A stretch of DNA of 64,000 nucleotides. Origin: Planctomycetota bacterium (GTDB lineage: Bacteria; Planctomycetota; Planctomycetia; Planctomycetales; Planctomycetaceae). The position numbers and the translations under genes were made by a program. The stretch is taken from positions 99,556 through 163,555 of the forward strand of contig JAFEBS010000055.1 of NCBI GenBank assembly GCA_018242525.1. The letters run 5' to 3'. Below the pieces are notes generated by a model, which made no database searches, was not told the origin of the DNA, and saw only the letters and a program-made list of their open reading frames with translations. Positions 17,214 to 25,467 of this stretch are shown here, piece after piece (position 1 is the stretch's first letter; the number at the start of each line of letters is the position of its first letter).

Positions 17214-18623
17214 ATGGATGGCCAACCAGTCAACGTGCTGGCGGACGAGCACAAAGTTCCCACTGCTCACCTGGTGGGTGTCTGTGGAGCGGGCATGAAA
17301 GCGCTGGCCGAACTGCTCGACGGACTTGGCTGGCGGTTGTCGGGATCGGATCTGCAAGCCTCGGGTCCCTCGATCACCGCACTGGGACAACATGGCTTCC
17401 GTTTCTTTCAGGGGCACACGGCAGAGAATCTGCCCGCAGATGCAGACTGCCTGGTGTACAGTCCGGCCATTCGTCCTGGAAACGCCGAACGAATGGAAGC
17501 CGCTCGACGGGCAATCCCGGAATGGTCCTATAGCCAGATGATCGGACAGTTGATGGGGACTCGGACCGGAATTGGAGTTTCGGGGACCCATGGAAAGAGC
17601 ACGACAACTGCGATGGTCGGCTGGATCCTGAGTGTCGCGGGATTCGATCCGGCCGTGCTGGTGGGGGCGGAACTGTGCGACGGCGGACACAGTGGCCGCG
17701 CAGGTCAGAGCGGCCTGCTGGTCGTGGAGAGCTGCGAGTTCAATCACAGTTTTCTGGACTTCCAGCCCACTCACGCGGCGATCCTGAACGTTGAGCCGGA
17801 TCACTTCGATTGCTACGCCGACCTTCCGTCGCTGGTGCGGGCGTTCCGCGAATTCGCCCGGCGGCTTCCCGCCCGGGGAGTCTTGCTGGTCAATCGTGAC
17901 TGCGCTGCTGCGATGGACTCCGTCCGCGACGTCTCGGCCAGGATTGTGACATTTGGAAATCACGCCGAGTCCGACTGGCAGGCTCATGAATTGACGGACG
18001 GTCCCGACGGGATTCGATTTGCCATCCGACGTCGTGAAGAACCGTGGGGCGCGGTGACGTTGCGGTTGCATGGCAGGCATAACGTTCAGAACGCTCTGGC
18101 AGCCGCCGCAATGTGTGCAGAACTCGAAGTCAGACCAGACGACATCTGCGCGGGATTGTCCTCGTTCGGCGGCGTCAGACGGCGATTCGAAGTCGTGGGC
18201 GAATGGCAAAAGGTCACATTGATCGACGACTACGCGCACCATCCGACGGCCATTCGAGCCACCCTGGAAACCGCCCGACAGGTCTATGGAGACCGGCGAA
18301 TCTGGTGCGTGTTTCAGCCCCATCAGGTTTCGCGCACGGTGGCATTGATGGATGATTTTGCATCCAGCTTTGCCTCTGCAGACGAAGTGCTGATCGCTCC
18401 TGCATTTGCGGCACGGGAACGAGTCCAGGACGAACCGGCGCAAGTTTCCCGGGAACTCGCTCGGCGGATCGCCGGACAGGGCGTTTCCTCACGATTTACC
18501 GAGTCCCTTGACCAGATCCTCACAACTGTAGACGATGCGACTCGACCCGGCGATGTGTTGATCGCCATGGGGGCAGGAGACATCGACCGGATACATCATG
18601 AGCTCACTCGAAGAATTCGCTGA
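17214..18623 (+). CDS. murC: UDP-N-acetylmuramate--L-alanine ligase
   Basis: 469 residues from ATG 17214; GTG 17199, overlapping the preceding stop and with GAGG upstream, is an alternative. MurC adds L-alanine to UDP-MurNAc in the cytoplasm. Visible features: N-terminal Rossmann HLVGVCGAGMKALAELL, ATP loop GTHGKSTTTAM, central-domain AAILNVEPDHFDCY and the C-terminal DDYAHHPTAI motif that binds substrate. The HHPTAI form favours MurC; the recycling enzyme Mpl also carries this type of motif, but the adjacent murB and ddl support MurC. Presence in a planctomycete agrees with the current view that this phylum makes peptidoglycan. Confidence 0.94.
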   Translation: MDGQPVNVLADEHKVPTAHLVGVCGAGMKALAELLDGLGWRLSGSDLQASGPSITALGQHGFRFFQGHTAENLPADADCLVYSPAIRPGNAERMEAARRAIPEWSYSQMIGQLMGTRTGIGVSGTHGKSTTTAMVGWILSVAGFDPAVLVGAELCDGGHSGRAGQSGLLVVESCEFNHSFLDFQPTHAAILNVEPDHFDCYADLPSLVRAFREFARRLPARGVLLVNRDCAAAMDSVRDVSARIVTFGNHAESDWQAHELTDGPDGIRFAIRRREEPWGAVTLRLHGRHNVQNALAAAAMCAELEVRPDDICAGLSSFGGVRRRFEVVGEWQKVTLIDDYAHHPTAIRATLETARQVYGDRRIWCVFQPHQVSRTVALMDDFASSFASADEVLIAPAFAARERVQDEPAQVSRELARRIAGQGVSSRFTESLDQILTTVDDATRPGDVLIAMGAGDIDRIHHELTRRIR

Positions 18624-19476
18624 GATTGTCAAGCGCGACGAACCGCTTGCTCCGTACACCTGGCTGAAACTGGGCGGCCCGGCCCAGTACTTCATCGAAC
18701 CACGCAATGTCGATGAACTGATACACGTCGTGCAGGTCTGCTGTGAACACCAGATTCCGGTCCGAATCCTGGGTGGCGGCTCCAATCTGGTCGTTCGCGA
18801 CGAGGGTGTCAGCGGCGCGGTGCTTCGTTTAAGTCACCCGAGTTTTGCGGAAGTCCGAATTGAGGGCCATCGCGTGACCGCCGGTGGCGGTGCGCTGTTG
18901 TCGCACGTGATCTCGGAAACCGTCCGTGAAGGACTGTCGGGCCTGGAAAATCTGGCCGGAATTCCCGGCACAATCGGCGGTGCCCTGCACGGAAATGCGG
19001 GGGGACGTTTCGGTGAGATTTCGCAGTACGTGCGCAGTGTGACCGTGTTGACCGTCAGCGGCGAAAAGCTGGTGCGATCCGAAGATGAACTGTCGTTCGA
19101 ATACCGCCAGAGCAATCTGGACGAATTGCTCATTCTGGAAGCGGAATTTGAACTTCAGTCCGATGTCCCCGAAGAGATTCTGCAGAGATTGCGCAAGATC
19201 TGGATCACGAAGAAGTCGTCGCAGCCGCTCAGTTCCCAGACGGCCGGTTGCATCTTCAAGAACCCGCGTGGTCAGCGGGCGGGGCAGTTGATTGAGCAGG
19301 CAGGACTGAAGGGAACCCGGATCGGCGGGGCCGAAATCAACGATCGCCATGCCAATTTCATTGTGACTCACGAAGGGGCTTCATCCAGCGATGTTGTCCG
19401 CCTGATGGACTTGGTGCGGTCCAAGGTCGCGGATCAGTTTGGAGTCCATCTGGAGCCGGAAGTCAAAATCTGGTAG
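18598..19476 (+). CDS. murB: UDP-N-acetylenolpyruvoylglucosamine reductase
   Basis: 292 residues. The start ATG 18598 lies inside the last 26 bases of murC. MurB reduces UDP-GlcNAc-enolpyruvate to UDP-MurNAc with FAD and NADPH. FAD-binding motifs are LGGGSNLVV and IPGTIGGALHGNAGG. The C-terminal QTAGCIFKNP carries a Cys at the position that is Ser in E. coli, as in type IIb MurB. The domain ends with AGQLIEQAGLKGTRIGGAEI and HANFIV. Translational coupling with murC is likely because of the overlap. The order murC-murB-ddl-ftsQ is the ancestral dcw order, interrupted here only by the gene at 19608. Confidence 0.95.
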   Translation: MSSLEEFAEIVKRDEPLAPYTWLKLGGPAQYFIEPRNVDELIHVVQVCCEHQIPVRILGGGSNLVVRDEGVSGAVLRLSHPSFAEVRIEGHRVTAGGGALLSHVISETVREGLSGLENLAGIPGTIGGALHGNAGGRFGEISQYVRSVTVLTVSGEKLVRSEDELSFEYRQSNLDELLILEAEFELQSDVPEEILQRLRKIWITKKSSQPLSSQTAGCIFKNPRGQRAGQLIEQAGLKGTRIGGAEINDRHANFIVTHEGASSSDVVRLMDLVRSKVADQFGVHLEPEVKIW

Positions 19477-19607
19477 CGTTCGCCCAGGTTGCCCGAACGC
19501 ATGGATGCGTAAATGACCGGGCCGCCGACTGTTTTCCCGAAACATTGACGGCGAAAAGAGTTCGGCAATTGGAACTGGTGTTCGTCTCAACTCACGGAGG
19601 AGCGGGG

Positions 19608-20516
19608 ATGTTATTGTCGGCCACGCGTTCCGCGTGTTTACTTCTCGCCGCAGCCCTCGGCGCAGACGATCCGTCCAGTGGTCCTGCGCTGAAGACAAAC
19701 CCCGAGCCCGTGGTCAAGAAGTCCCGGCACTATGTCGTCCAGGTCCGCCTGGTCGAAATCGACGAACAGGGACGCGAGACCGTATTGGGGGAACCCAGGC
19801 TGCAGACCGCGGGCGGAAATGCCGGCCTCTCAATTGATCATCCCGATGGTCGGCGATTCGAGTTTACGGTTCGCCTGATGGATCGATTGGGGACGAATGG
19901 ATCGGATGATCTGATTCCGGCCAGACCACCCACCACGGGCAATCTGGTCGAAAATCCGCGCTTCGTCGAAAGCATTCAGAAAAAGCTCGATCAAAAAATC
20001 GATCTGAATGTGAATCAGCAACCCCGGCGAGCGATTCTGAAATCAATTGCCGAGCAGGCAGGAATCAATATCGCCATTGATCCAGACAGTGTGCGAGAGG
20101 TCATGGGAGAGATGGAAGCACGGGTCGACATGACTGTGAAGAATGAACCCGTCTCCACAGTCCTGGAACAACTGATCGAACCACTCAATCTGGGGTTTGC
20201 CATCCGTCGGGACTTTGTGTTGATCGCTGTCCCCGAAAAACTGCTCCCCACCCCGGAGGAATTCACGGTCAAGACGTACGACGTCGCAGACCTGGTGAAA
20301 TCCGGGGCCGACGTGCCCGATTTCAGCCCCCTGATTGCTCAGATCAAAAAGGGTGTCCTGCCAGCTTCGTGGGAGCGAAAGGAAGCGGCGGCCACGATTC
20401 GCCCGTTTAACTCCACACTGTCGATCGTCGTGCGACAAACGGCGCCCGGACATGCGGCCATTGACCGCTTGCTTGAGAAAATCCGACGTGAAATGCCGAT
20501 GCCAGTTCCTGAATAG
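19608..20516 (+). CDS. Exported protein with STN/secretin-N-like domain
   Basis: 302 residues from ATG 19608, with GGAGGAG upstream. The N-terminal MLLSATRSACLLLAAALGA looks like a signal peptide. After a beta-rich stretch (about 40-110) comes a region resembling the secretin and TonB short N-terminal (STN) domain: LDQKIDLNVNQQPRRAILKS, LAEQAGINIAIDPDS-like sequence and VLEQLIEPLNLGFAIRRDFV. A second similar beta-alpha repeat ends in PFNSTLSIVVRQTAP. It has no secretin barrel, so it is not itself a secretin. Position between murB and ddl is unusual for the dcw order and suggests a planctomycete envelope role. Function unknown. Confidence 0.78.
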   Translation: MLLSATRSACLLLAAALGADDPSSGPALKTNPEPVVKKSRHYVVQVRLVEIDEQGRETVLGEPRLQTAGGNAGLSIDHPDGRRFEFTVRLMDRLGTNGSDDLIPARPPTTGNLVENPRFVESIQKKLDQKIDLNVNQQPRRAILKSIAEQAGINIAIDPDSVREVMGEMEARVDMTVKNEPVSTVLEQLIEPLNLGFAIRRDFVLIAVPEKLLPTPEEFTVKTYDVADLVKSGADVPDFSPLIAQIKKGVLPASWERKEAAATIRPFNSTLSIVVRQTAPGHAAIDRLLEKIRREMPMPVPE

Positions 20517-20561
20517 AGTTTCGACTGACACCGGTCAGTCCGTTGTCCATACGAGGATGAA

Positions 20562-21554
20562 ATGATGTCTGAATCCAATCCCACGTGGCGCGTGGCGGTG
20601 CTGGCGGGCGGTGACTCCGACGAACGGGCCATCAGCCTGCTCAGCGGTGCCGCAGTCCATCAGGCTCTGACGGAACGCGGCCACCTGGCACTGCACCTGG
20701 ATCCCGCCGTCGTGGACCTGGCCGGAGTGGACTGGCGACAATTCGATGTGGCCTTTCTTGCGCTGCACGGTCAATTCGGCGAAGACGGCCAGGTTCAACA
20801 GATTCTGGAGAATGCGGGAATCCCCTACACAGGCAGCGATGCCACCGCGTCACGATTGGCGTTCAGCAAATCGGCGGCCAAGGAACGATTCCTCCAGAAT
20901 GGCGTTCCAACTCCCGAGTATTCGCTGCTGCACTACACAGACGACGTGTCGCGCGTCGAACGGATCACCCGGGAAATTGGCTATCCGCTGGTAATCAAGC
21001 CCGATTGCCAGGGATCCAGCCTGGGAATTACCATCGTCCAGTCCGCCGCAATGGTCCCGGCCGCCCTGCGGCACTGCTTCGAATTCGACAGCTTCGCCGT
21101 GATCGAACGGGCGATTCCAGGAACAGAATGGACCGTGGGATTGCTGGACGAATTGGTCCTGCACCCAATCCTGATCGAAACGGATCGCGAATTCTTCGAT
21201 TGGACGGCCAAGTACGAAGACGACAACACCCGGTATCTGATGGACACAGCGTTTCCAACTCACGTCGTCACCGCCATCGCCGATGCCGGTAGGAATGCCT
21301 GTCAGGCACTCGGAACGCGCGGAATGGTTCGCGTTGATCTGCGGGTCGACGACGCGATGCAACCCTGGGTTCTGGAAGTGAATACGATTCCCGGTTGCAC
21401 CAGCCACAGCCTGATCCCGAAGGCGGCCGCCCGCATGGGAATCGAATTTGGTGAATTGTGCGAACGTGCCATCCGTTCGTGCCTGGGCCGAGTCCCCCCG
21501 GTCCCGCATATCTTGCCGAGATTGTCTGTTCGACGCTCAGTGTCCGATCACTAG
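20562..21554 (+). CDS. ddl: D-alanine--D-alanine ligase
   Basis: 330 residues; ATG 20562 (or 20565) follows GAGGATGAA. It joins two D-alanines for the peptidoglycan stem peptide, using the ATP-grasp fold. Motifs: VAVLAGGDSDERAISLLSG at the N-terminus (the usual GGxSxE loop, here with Asp at the variable position), LHGQFGEDGQVQ, PLVIKPDCQGSSLGI for ATP binding, and the C-terminal metal and product site WVLEVNTIPGCTSHSLIP. The omega-loop KYEDDNTRY is longer than the canonical KYxxxxT but recognisable. The gene is 45 bp after the STN-like gene and 44 bp before the ftsQ-like gene. Confidence 0.94.
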   Translation: MMSESNPTWRVAVLAGGDSDERAISLLSGAAVHQALTERGHLALHLDPAVVDLAGVDWRQFDVAFLALHGQFGEDGQVQQILENAGIPYTGSDATASRLAFSKSAAKERFLQNGVPTPEYSLLHYTDDVSRVERITREIGYPLVIKPDCQGSSLGITIVQSAAMVPAALRHCFEFDSFAVIERAIPGTEWTVGLLDELVLHPILIETDREFFDWTAKYEDDNTRYLMDTAFPTHVVTAIADAGRNACQALGTRGMVRVDLRVDDAMQPWVLEVNTIPGCTSHSLIPKAAARMGIEFGELCERAIRSCLGRVPPVPHILPRLSVRRSVSDH

Positions 21555-21598
21555 CCTGAATCGCCAATCGGCATGAATTGCCGCTGCCCGCGAGGCCG

Positions 21599-22687
21599 AT
21601 GAATCAGCAGGTTCGCAGTCGGGAATTCCAAACTGCGACTGATACTGCCGAATTCATCGCCATTCACCGTGCGATCCATCCAATGGCTCAGAATCCGCTG
21701 ATCGACCCCGTCCCAGACGATTTGGCGGCGCTGAACGAGTCCGCAGTGAATCTGAATCTGGCGGGTGCGGACAGTCGGCCGACGCGCAAGAAGTCTTCCG
21801 TTCCTCCGTTGGCAGACCGGTTCTTTCGCCCCGTCCGACTGGCGAAGTTTGCCTGCCTGGTGGGCCTGTCGGTCTTCATTCCGTATCTGATTCCCCACCT
21901 GCCCAACCTGGCGTCCCGGCCCGAATACCGCGTGGAGACCCGCAACGTACGGGTGATTCCTGCTCCGGAACGACCCGTCCCCACCGACTTGATAGAGCAG
22001 ACCCGCCGACAGAATCAGTTGCCACGGGAACTGTCCCTGCTGGATCCAAAGCTGAGTAGAAATCTGGCAGCGGCCTTCGAACGGCATCCCTGGGTCGCGC
22101 GGGTGATCTCGGTTCGGCAATCCTTCCCGGCCGATGTGGTCGTGGAAGTGGAGTTTCGCAAGGCAGTCGCGATGGTCCAGGTCAAGGGTGGCCGCATTCC
22201 CATCGACGGGAGTGGAACAATTCTACCTGGCGAAGACTTCGCCGTATCTGACGTGGCCCGCTTTCCGACAATCCGACTGGCGGGTACAGGCAACATGGCA
22301 CGCGACGCAGGCCGCTTCACGGAACCCGGCCTGACTGGAGCGGCCCGAGTGGCAGAACTGCTCGCCCCTCAATGGGCACACCTCGAATTGGAAGCGATCG
22401 AATTGCCCGGAAAACGCGACGCTCGGACCGCACCAGCAGACATCGTACTGCAACTGCAGTCCAAGAGCGGTTCCACGATCATTTGGGGCCGTTCGCCCGG
22501 CACCGATCATCCCGGCGAGTTAACCTCCGCTCAAAAGGTCGCCCGCCTCGAAAAGTACCTGACCGAATTCGGCAGCTTCGACCGTCCAAGCGGCCCGTAC
22601 GAAATCGACATTCGCCACTGGCAGGAAATCACCCGCCGCCCCATCGCAAAGGCCCAGGCCTCACGCAGGCCCGCGACGACGCGGTAA
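21599..22687 (+). CDS. FtsQ/DivIB-like POTRA-domain membrane protein
   Basis: About 362 residues from ATG 21599; starts at TTG 21578 and ATG 21683 are also possible. A long cytoplasmic tail is followed by one helix (about 84-101, FACLVGLSVFIPYLI), a POTRA-like segment (LSLLDPKLSRNLAAAFERHP, WVARVISVRQSFPADVVVEV) and a beta domain containing KGGRIPIDGSGTILP. This matches FtsQ/DivIB, the divisome scaffold that normally works with FtsL, FtsB and FtsZ. Its place directly after ddl is the ancestral dcw position, but no ftsA or ftsZ follows; the next element is a tRNA. Assignment by position and topology is good, although sequence identity to well-studied FtsQ is low. Confidence 0.8.
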   Translation: MNQQVRSREFQTATDTAEFIAIHRAIHPMAQNPLIDPVPDDLAALNESAVNLNLAGADSRPTRKKSSVPPLADRFFRPVRLAKFACLVGLSVFIPYLIPHLPNLASRPEYRVETRNVRVIPAPERPVPTDLIEQTRRQNQLPRELSLLDPKLSRNLAAAFERHPWVARVISVRQSFPADVVVEVEFRKAVAMVQVKGGRIPIDGSGTILPGEDFAVSDVARFPTIRLAGTGNMARDAGRFTEPGLTGAARVAELLAPQWAHLELEAIELPGKRDARTAPADIVLQLQSKSGSTIIWGRSPGTDHPGELTSAQKVARLEKYLTEFGSFDRPSGPYEIDIRHWQEITRRPIAKAQASRRPATTR

Positions 22688-22822
22688 AGAAACGTGGCCG
22701 ACGCTGCCTGCGTCGCTCCTCTTTGAACGTGAACAAGCGTACGGCAGAGACCACCTCGACGCTCACGGAATCGATTGCATCGGGTTGATTGGTGCTGGAT
22801 CGGGCTGAATCGGTGCGACCGG

Positions 22823-22851
22823 TTGAACCTCCCCGTGACCGCTGCTAAACT
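22823..22851 (+). promoter_or_regulatory. Sigma-70-type promoter of tRNA-Val
   Basis: A -35 box TTGAAC (22823-22828) and a -10 box TAAACT (22846-22851) are separated by exactly 17 bases. Transcription would start about 7 bases before the mature tRNA 5' end at 22865. Confidence 0.65.
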
Positions 22852-22864
22852 CCCGTTCTCACCG

Positions 22865-22938
22865 GGGTGATTAGCTCAGTTGGTTAGAGCGCCATGCTTA
22901 CACCGTGGATGTCGGGGGTTCGAGTCCCTCATCACCCA
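22865..22938 (+). tRNA. tRNA-Val (anticodon TAC)
   Basis: Folds as a full cloverleaf. The 7-bp acceptor stem pairs GGGTGAT (22865-22871) with ATCACCC (22931-22937). The D stem is GCTC/GAGC, the anticodon stem CCATG/CGTGG closes loop CTTACAC, and the T stem GGGGG/CCCTC closes TTCGAGT. Position 34-36 is TAC, reading GUA and other GUN valine codons. The discriminator is A. CCA is not encoded. Confidence 0.97.
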
Positions 22939-22957
22939 ATCGCCGAATTCTCGAAAG

Positions 22958-22995
22958 CCCTTGTTTTAATGTACTTGCCTTAAAACAGGGGTTTT
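22958..22995 (+). terminator. Rho-independent terminator after tRNA-Val
   Basis: A 12-base arm beginning CCCTTGTTTTAA at 22958 pairs, with one wobble, with TTAAAACAGGGG at 22980-22991 around a ten-base loop, followed directly by TTTT. It lies 20 bases past the tRNA 3' end. Confidence 0.8.
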
Positions 22996-23501
22996 GTGTT
23001 TGATGGCTGCAGTTGATTGCGGGGCAATTCGGACGGGTGTTACTGACACCTTTTCGAGTCTGTCGATGAGGAGGGTGCGACGCACCAGGGCGACCTCAGG
23101 TCGTCAATCAACTTCTCGCCTCTCTCACGCTCGAAGTCCTCCAAGACTTTCGCCTGACATTTCCTTTGATCCAGCCGAAGACACGCCGCCGCCAAAAATG
23201 CCGCTCTCTACGCGGCAGGGCAAATGGCCCCCCGGCTATTGGATCCTTCCAGCATCCGCCCGGCCCCGTCGCCGTGTAAAGCATCCCGAGTTGTTGGAAC
23301 GAATTCAAAACCCGGCCATTTGGTCGTACCAAAATGCAAAAACCCGCGGTCGTCGCAATGGCAACTGGCTTGATGTTCCTTCCGTGAAAGACGCCTGAGC
23401 CGCGTTCAGCAGAAACCGGCGAACCCGATGATCTTGCGGTGACAACCATAATTGTGGCATATTCACCATAGTCGGCAGCAAACATTTCATGTGGTGGTGT
23501 T
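22996..23501 (+). other. Gap between tRNA-Val and the kinase gene
   Basis: About 500 bases without a convincing gene. Short open frames here (for example 22994-23398) lack a ribosome-binding site, are rich in Arg/Pro/Ser as random frames of this base composition are, and show no domain. The promoter of the kinase at 23502 should lie near the end of this stretch, where the sequence becomes more AT-rich (about 23440-23500). I see no attachment-site repeat of the tRNA 3' end. Confidence 0.5.
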
Positions 23502-25427
23502 ATGCAACTTGTCTGTTCCAATTGCCAGAGGGCGACTGAGAATGCTGATCAAGGGAACACCGCGCAATGCCCCCATTGCGGTCATTTCCTTTCAGATACG
23601 TCCAAAGCCGCAGACAAGCTCACAATTGAGAAGAATCCCGTTTCGGCTGGTCGAAATGTACACTCAGAAGCCACCGGTGAGTGGACTCCTCCGCTCGTCA
23701 GCCAAAGCAGTGGAATTACCAAGTTTCCTTTTCAATTGGGCAGATACCGGCTTGAAAAACTGATCGATGAGGGTGGATTTGGCAGGGTTTATCTGGCAAC
23801 GGATCAAGAACTGGGCCGTGAAGTCGCCTTAAAGGTTGCACGCCCGGAACGCGTTTCGAACAGCAATCAGATTCGCCAGTTTCTTGAAGAAGGACGACTT
23901 GCGTCCCGGCTAAGGCACCCCGGAATCGTGACCATTTTTGATGTCGGCCAGCTTCCGGGCGACCGGTATTTCATTGCGATGGAATACATCCCTGGTCGCA
24001 GCCTGGCAAAGGTGATTGCAGCTGAACGACTTTCAATTGAGATGTCCGTCAATCTGTTGATCAAGGTCGCCGAAGCCATACACGTTGCAATTCGCCACGA
24101 CATCGTTCATCGCGATCTGAAACCGTCAAATATTCTCCTGGACGGACGGGGTGAACCTCGAGTCGTGGATTTTGGGTTGGCGGTAATTGAAGAGGACCAA
24201 TACTCGCATCAAGGAGAAGTGGCTGGAACGCCCGCATATATGTCACCCGAACAGTTCCGGGGCGATGTGCAGCGTCTGGACGCTCGCTCAGACATTTGGA
24301 GTCTTGGAGTCATCCTGTATGAATTATTGACGGGCCGACGCCCGTTTCGAGGACCGATGTCATTACTTCGCGAAGAAGTCTTGAACCGCGATCCGAAGCC
24401 ACCGCGACAGATTGACGATACGATCCCCAAGCAACTGGAAGCAATCTGCCTGAAATGCCTGCAAAGGTCGCCGGTTGATCGCTATTCAACGGCATTGGAC
24501 TTGGCGGACGACTTGCGTGCGTGGTCAAATACCCGCTCTGTCGATACCAGTTCCAATGACCGTTCCTCGCAAATTGCCCGTCTGCAACCTCGGCGATCAA
24601 TTCCCGCGTGGATCGGAATCTCGGTGCTGGTCGCATTTGCGATTGCTCTAGCCAGCTACTTACCTTTCGGTTTCCAAACGCCGATGAATGCGGTCGCGAC
24701 CTTCTCACAACCGAAGTCCCCTGAAGATTCACAGACGAAGCCAGCGGAGCAATCCGTCGAGATTCCGAAACTGCCATTGCCGATAGACAGCCGAGCCAAA
24801 CAAGGAGTTTGGCTTCCGCTGTTGGACAACAAGCCTGAAGAACTTGTCTGGGGCGGGAACGGGATCAATTCAGAATGGCGTTACGATAACGACAAGGAAA
24901 GCATCAGTGTCACGGCTCTCGACTGTCTTATTGCCAGTTTGGGTGAAACAAATGTCCAAACGTTTCAGCTCCAGGTTGGGATTTCCAAAACGAATCTGAG
25001 CGGCGCTGCCGGATTGATATGGGGTTATTCCCCTGCGCAATCGTCCGAAGTGGAGATCAATGCCCAGTGTCAGGCCATTTTTCTTTATTGCGACAAGCAG
25101 GTCAATCCACCAATGTTTCAGATTCGCAGGTCTCGATTCCAATTCCAACCGATCCCGGAAATAAGACGACCGTCGTTGCGTGAACGGGGACTCTTGGCCG
25201 TCAACGTTTCCGAACCCACTCTGGGAAAAACAAACATGCTGGAAGTTCAGATCGAGTCAGGATACCTGACCAAGGTGTCTTGGTGCGGCGAGGAACTATC
25301 GGGCTTGATTGACTCTCCCGACAGCGGACCGTATTCAATGGGAGCAGAACGGGGGAAATTCGGCGTTTTTCACAGATTCGGTACGACTCGCTTTGTTGAT
25401 GCGCGATTCAAGCTCGTCAACCCCTGA
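23502..25427 (+). CDS. Transmembrane Ser/Thr protein kinase with N-terminal zinc ribbon
   Basis: 641 residues. A zinc ribbon (C5xxC8, C23xxC26) precedes a full Hanks-type kinase domain at about 80-345: glycine loop IDEGGFGRVYLA, catalytic VALKVARPE, HRDLKPSN, DFGLA and GTPAYMSPEQ. A membrane helix lies near 370-390. The extracytoplasmic part (about 430-640) is a beta-rich domain that resembles lectin-like jelly rolls (LSGAAGLIWGY, FHRFGTTRFVDARF) and may be the sensor. All catalytic residues are present, so it should phosphorylate Ser/Thr. Its codon use is visibly less GC-rich than that of the mur genes, suggesting separate ancestry. The gene at 25468 follows 40 bp later and may be its partner. 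Confidence 0.9.
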   Translation: MQLVCSNCQRATENADQGNTAQCPHCGHFLSDTSKAADKLTIEKNPVSAGRNVHSEATGEWTPPLVSQSSGITKFPFQLGRYRLEKLIDEGGFGRVYLATDQELGREVALKVARPERVSNSNQIRQFLEEGRLASRLRHPGIVTIFDVGQLPGDRYFIAMEYIPGRSLAKVIAAERLSIEMSVNLLIKVAEAIHVAIRHDIVHRDLKPSNILLDGRGEPRVVDFGLAVIEEDQYSHQGEVAGTPAYMSPEQFRGDVQRLDARSDIWSLGVILYELLTGRRPFRGPMSLLREEVLNRDPKPPRQIDDTIPKQLEAICLKCLQRSPVDRYSTALDLADDLRAWSNTRSVDTSSNDRSSQIARLQPRRSIPAWIGISVLVAFAIALASYLPFGFQTPMNAVATFSQPKSPEDSQTKPAEQSVEIPKLPLPIDSRAKQGVWLPLLDNKPEELVWGGNGINSEWRYDNDKESISVTALDCLIASLGETNVQTFQLQVGISKTNLSGAAGLIWGYSPAQSSEVEINAQCQAIFLYCDKQVNPPMFQIRRSRFQFQPIPEIRRPSLRERGLLAVNVSEPTLGKTNMLEVQIESGYLTKVSWCGEELSGLIDSPDSGPYSMGAERGKFGVFHRFGTTRFVDARFKLVNP

Positions 25428-25456
25428 TTTCAAACTTGTCAACCTCTGATTTGAAA
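25413..25456 (+). repeat. Two tandem copies of a 22-base unit across the kinase stop codon
   Basis: Unit 1 (25413-25434) and unit 2 (25435-25456) are head-to-tail and match at 19 of 22 bases (both contain TCAACC and CTGATTT). Unit 1 contains the kinase stop TGA; unit 2 lies in the short gap before the next gene. It looks like a local slippage duplication. Confidence 0.85.
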
Positions 25457-25467
25457 GGACTGATTTC

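Noticed and set aside
19476..19500. Hairpin GCGTTCG/CGAACGC just after murB as a terminator
   Set aside because: The stem is perfect over 7 bases but no T run follows, and the genes downstream continue the same series, so it is more likely a chance or an attenuating structure.
22994..23398. Possible 134-residue gene after tRNA-Val
   Set aside because: No ribosome-binding site, Arg/Pro/Ser-rich sequence without a domain, and it begins inside the tRNA terminator.
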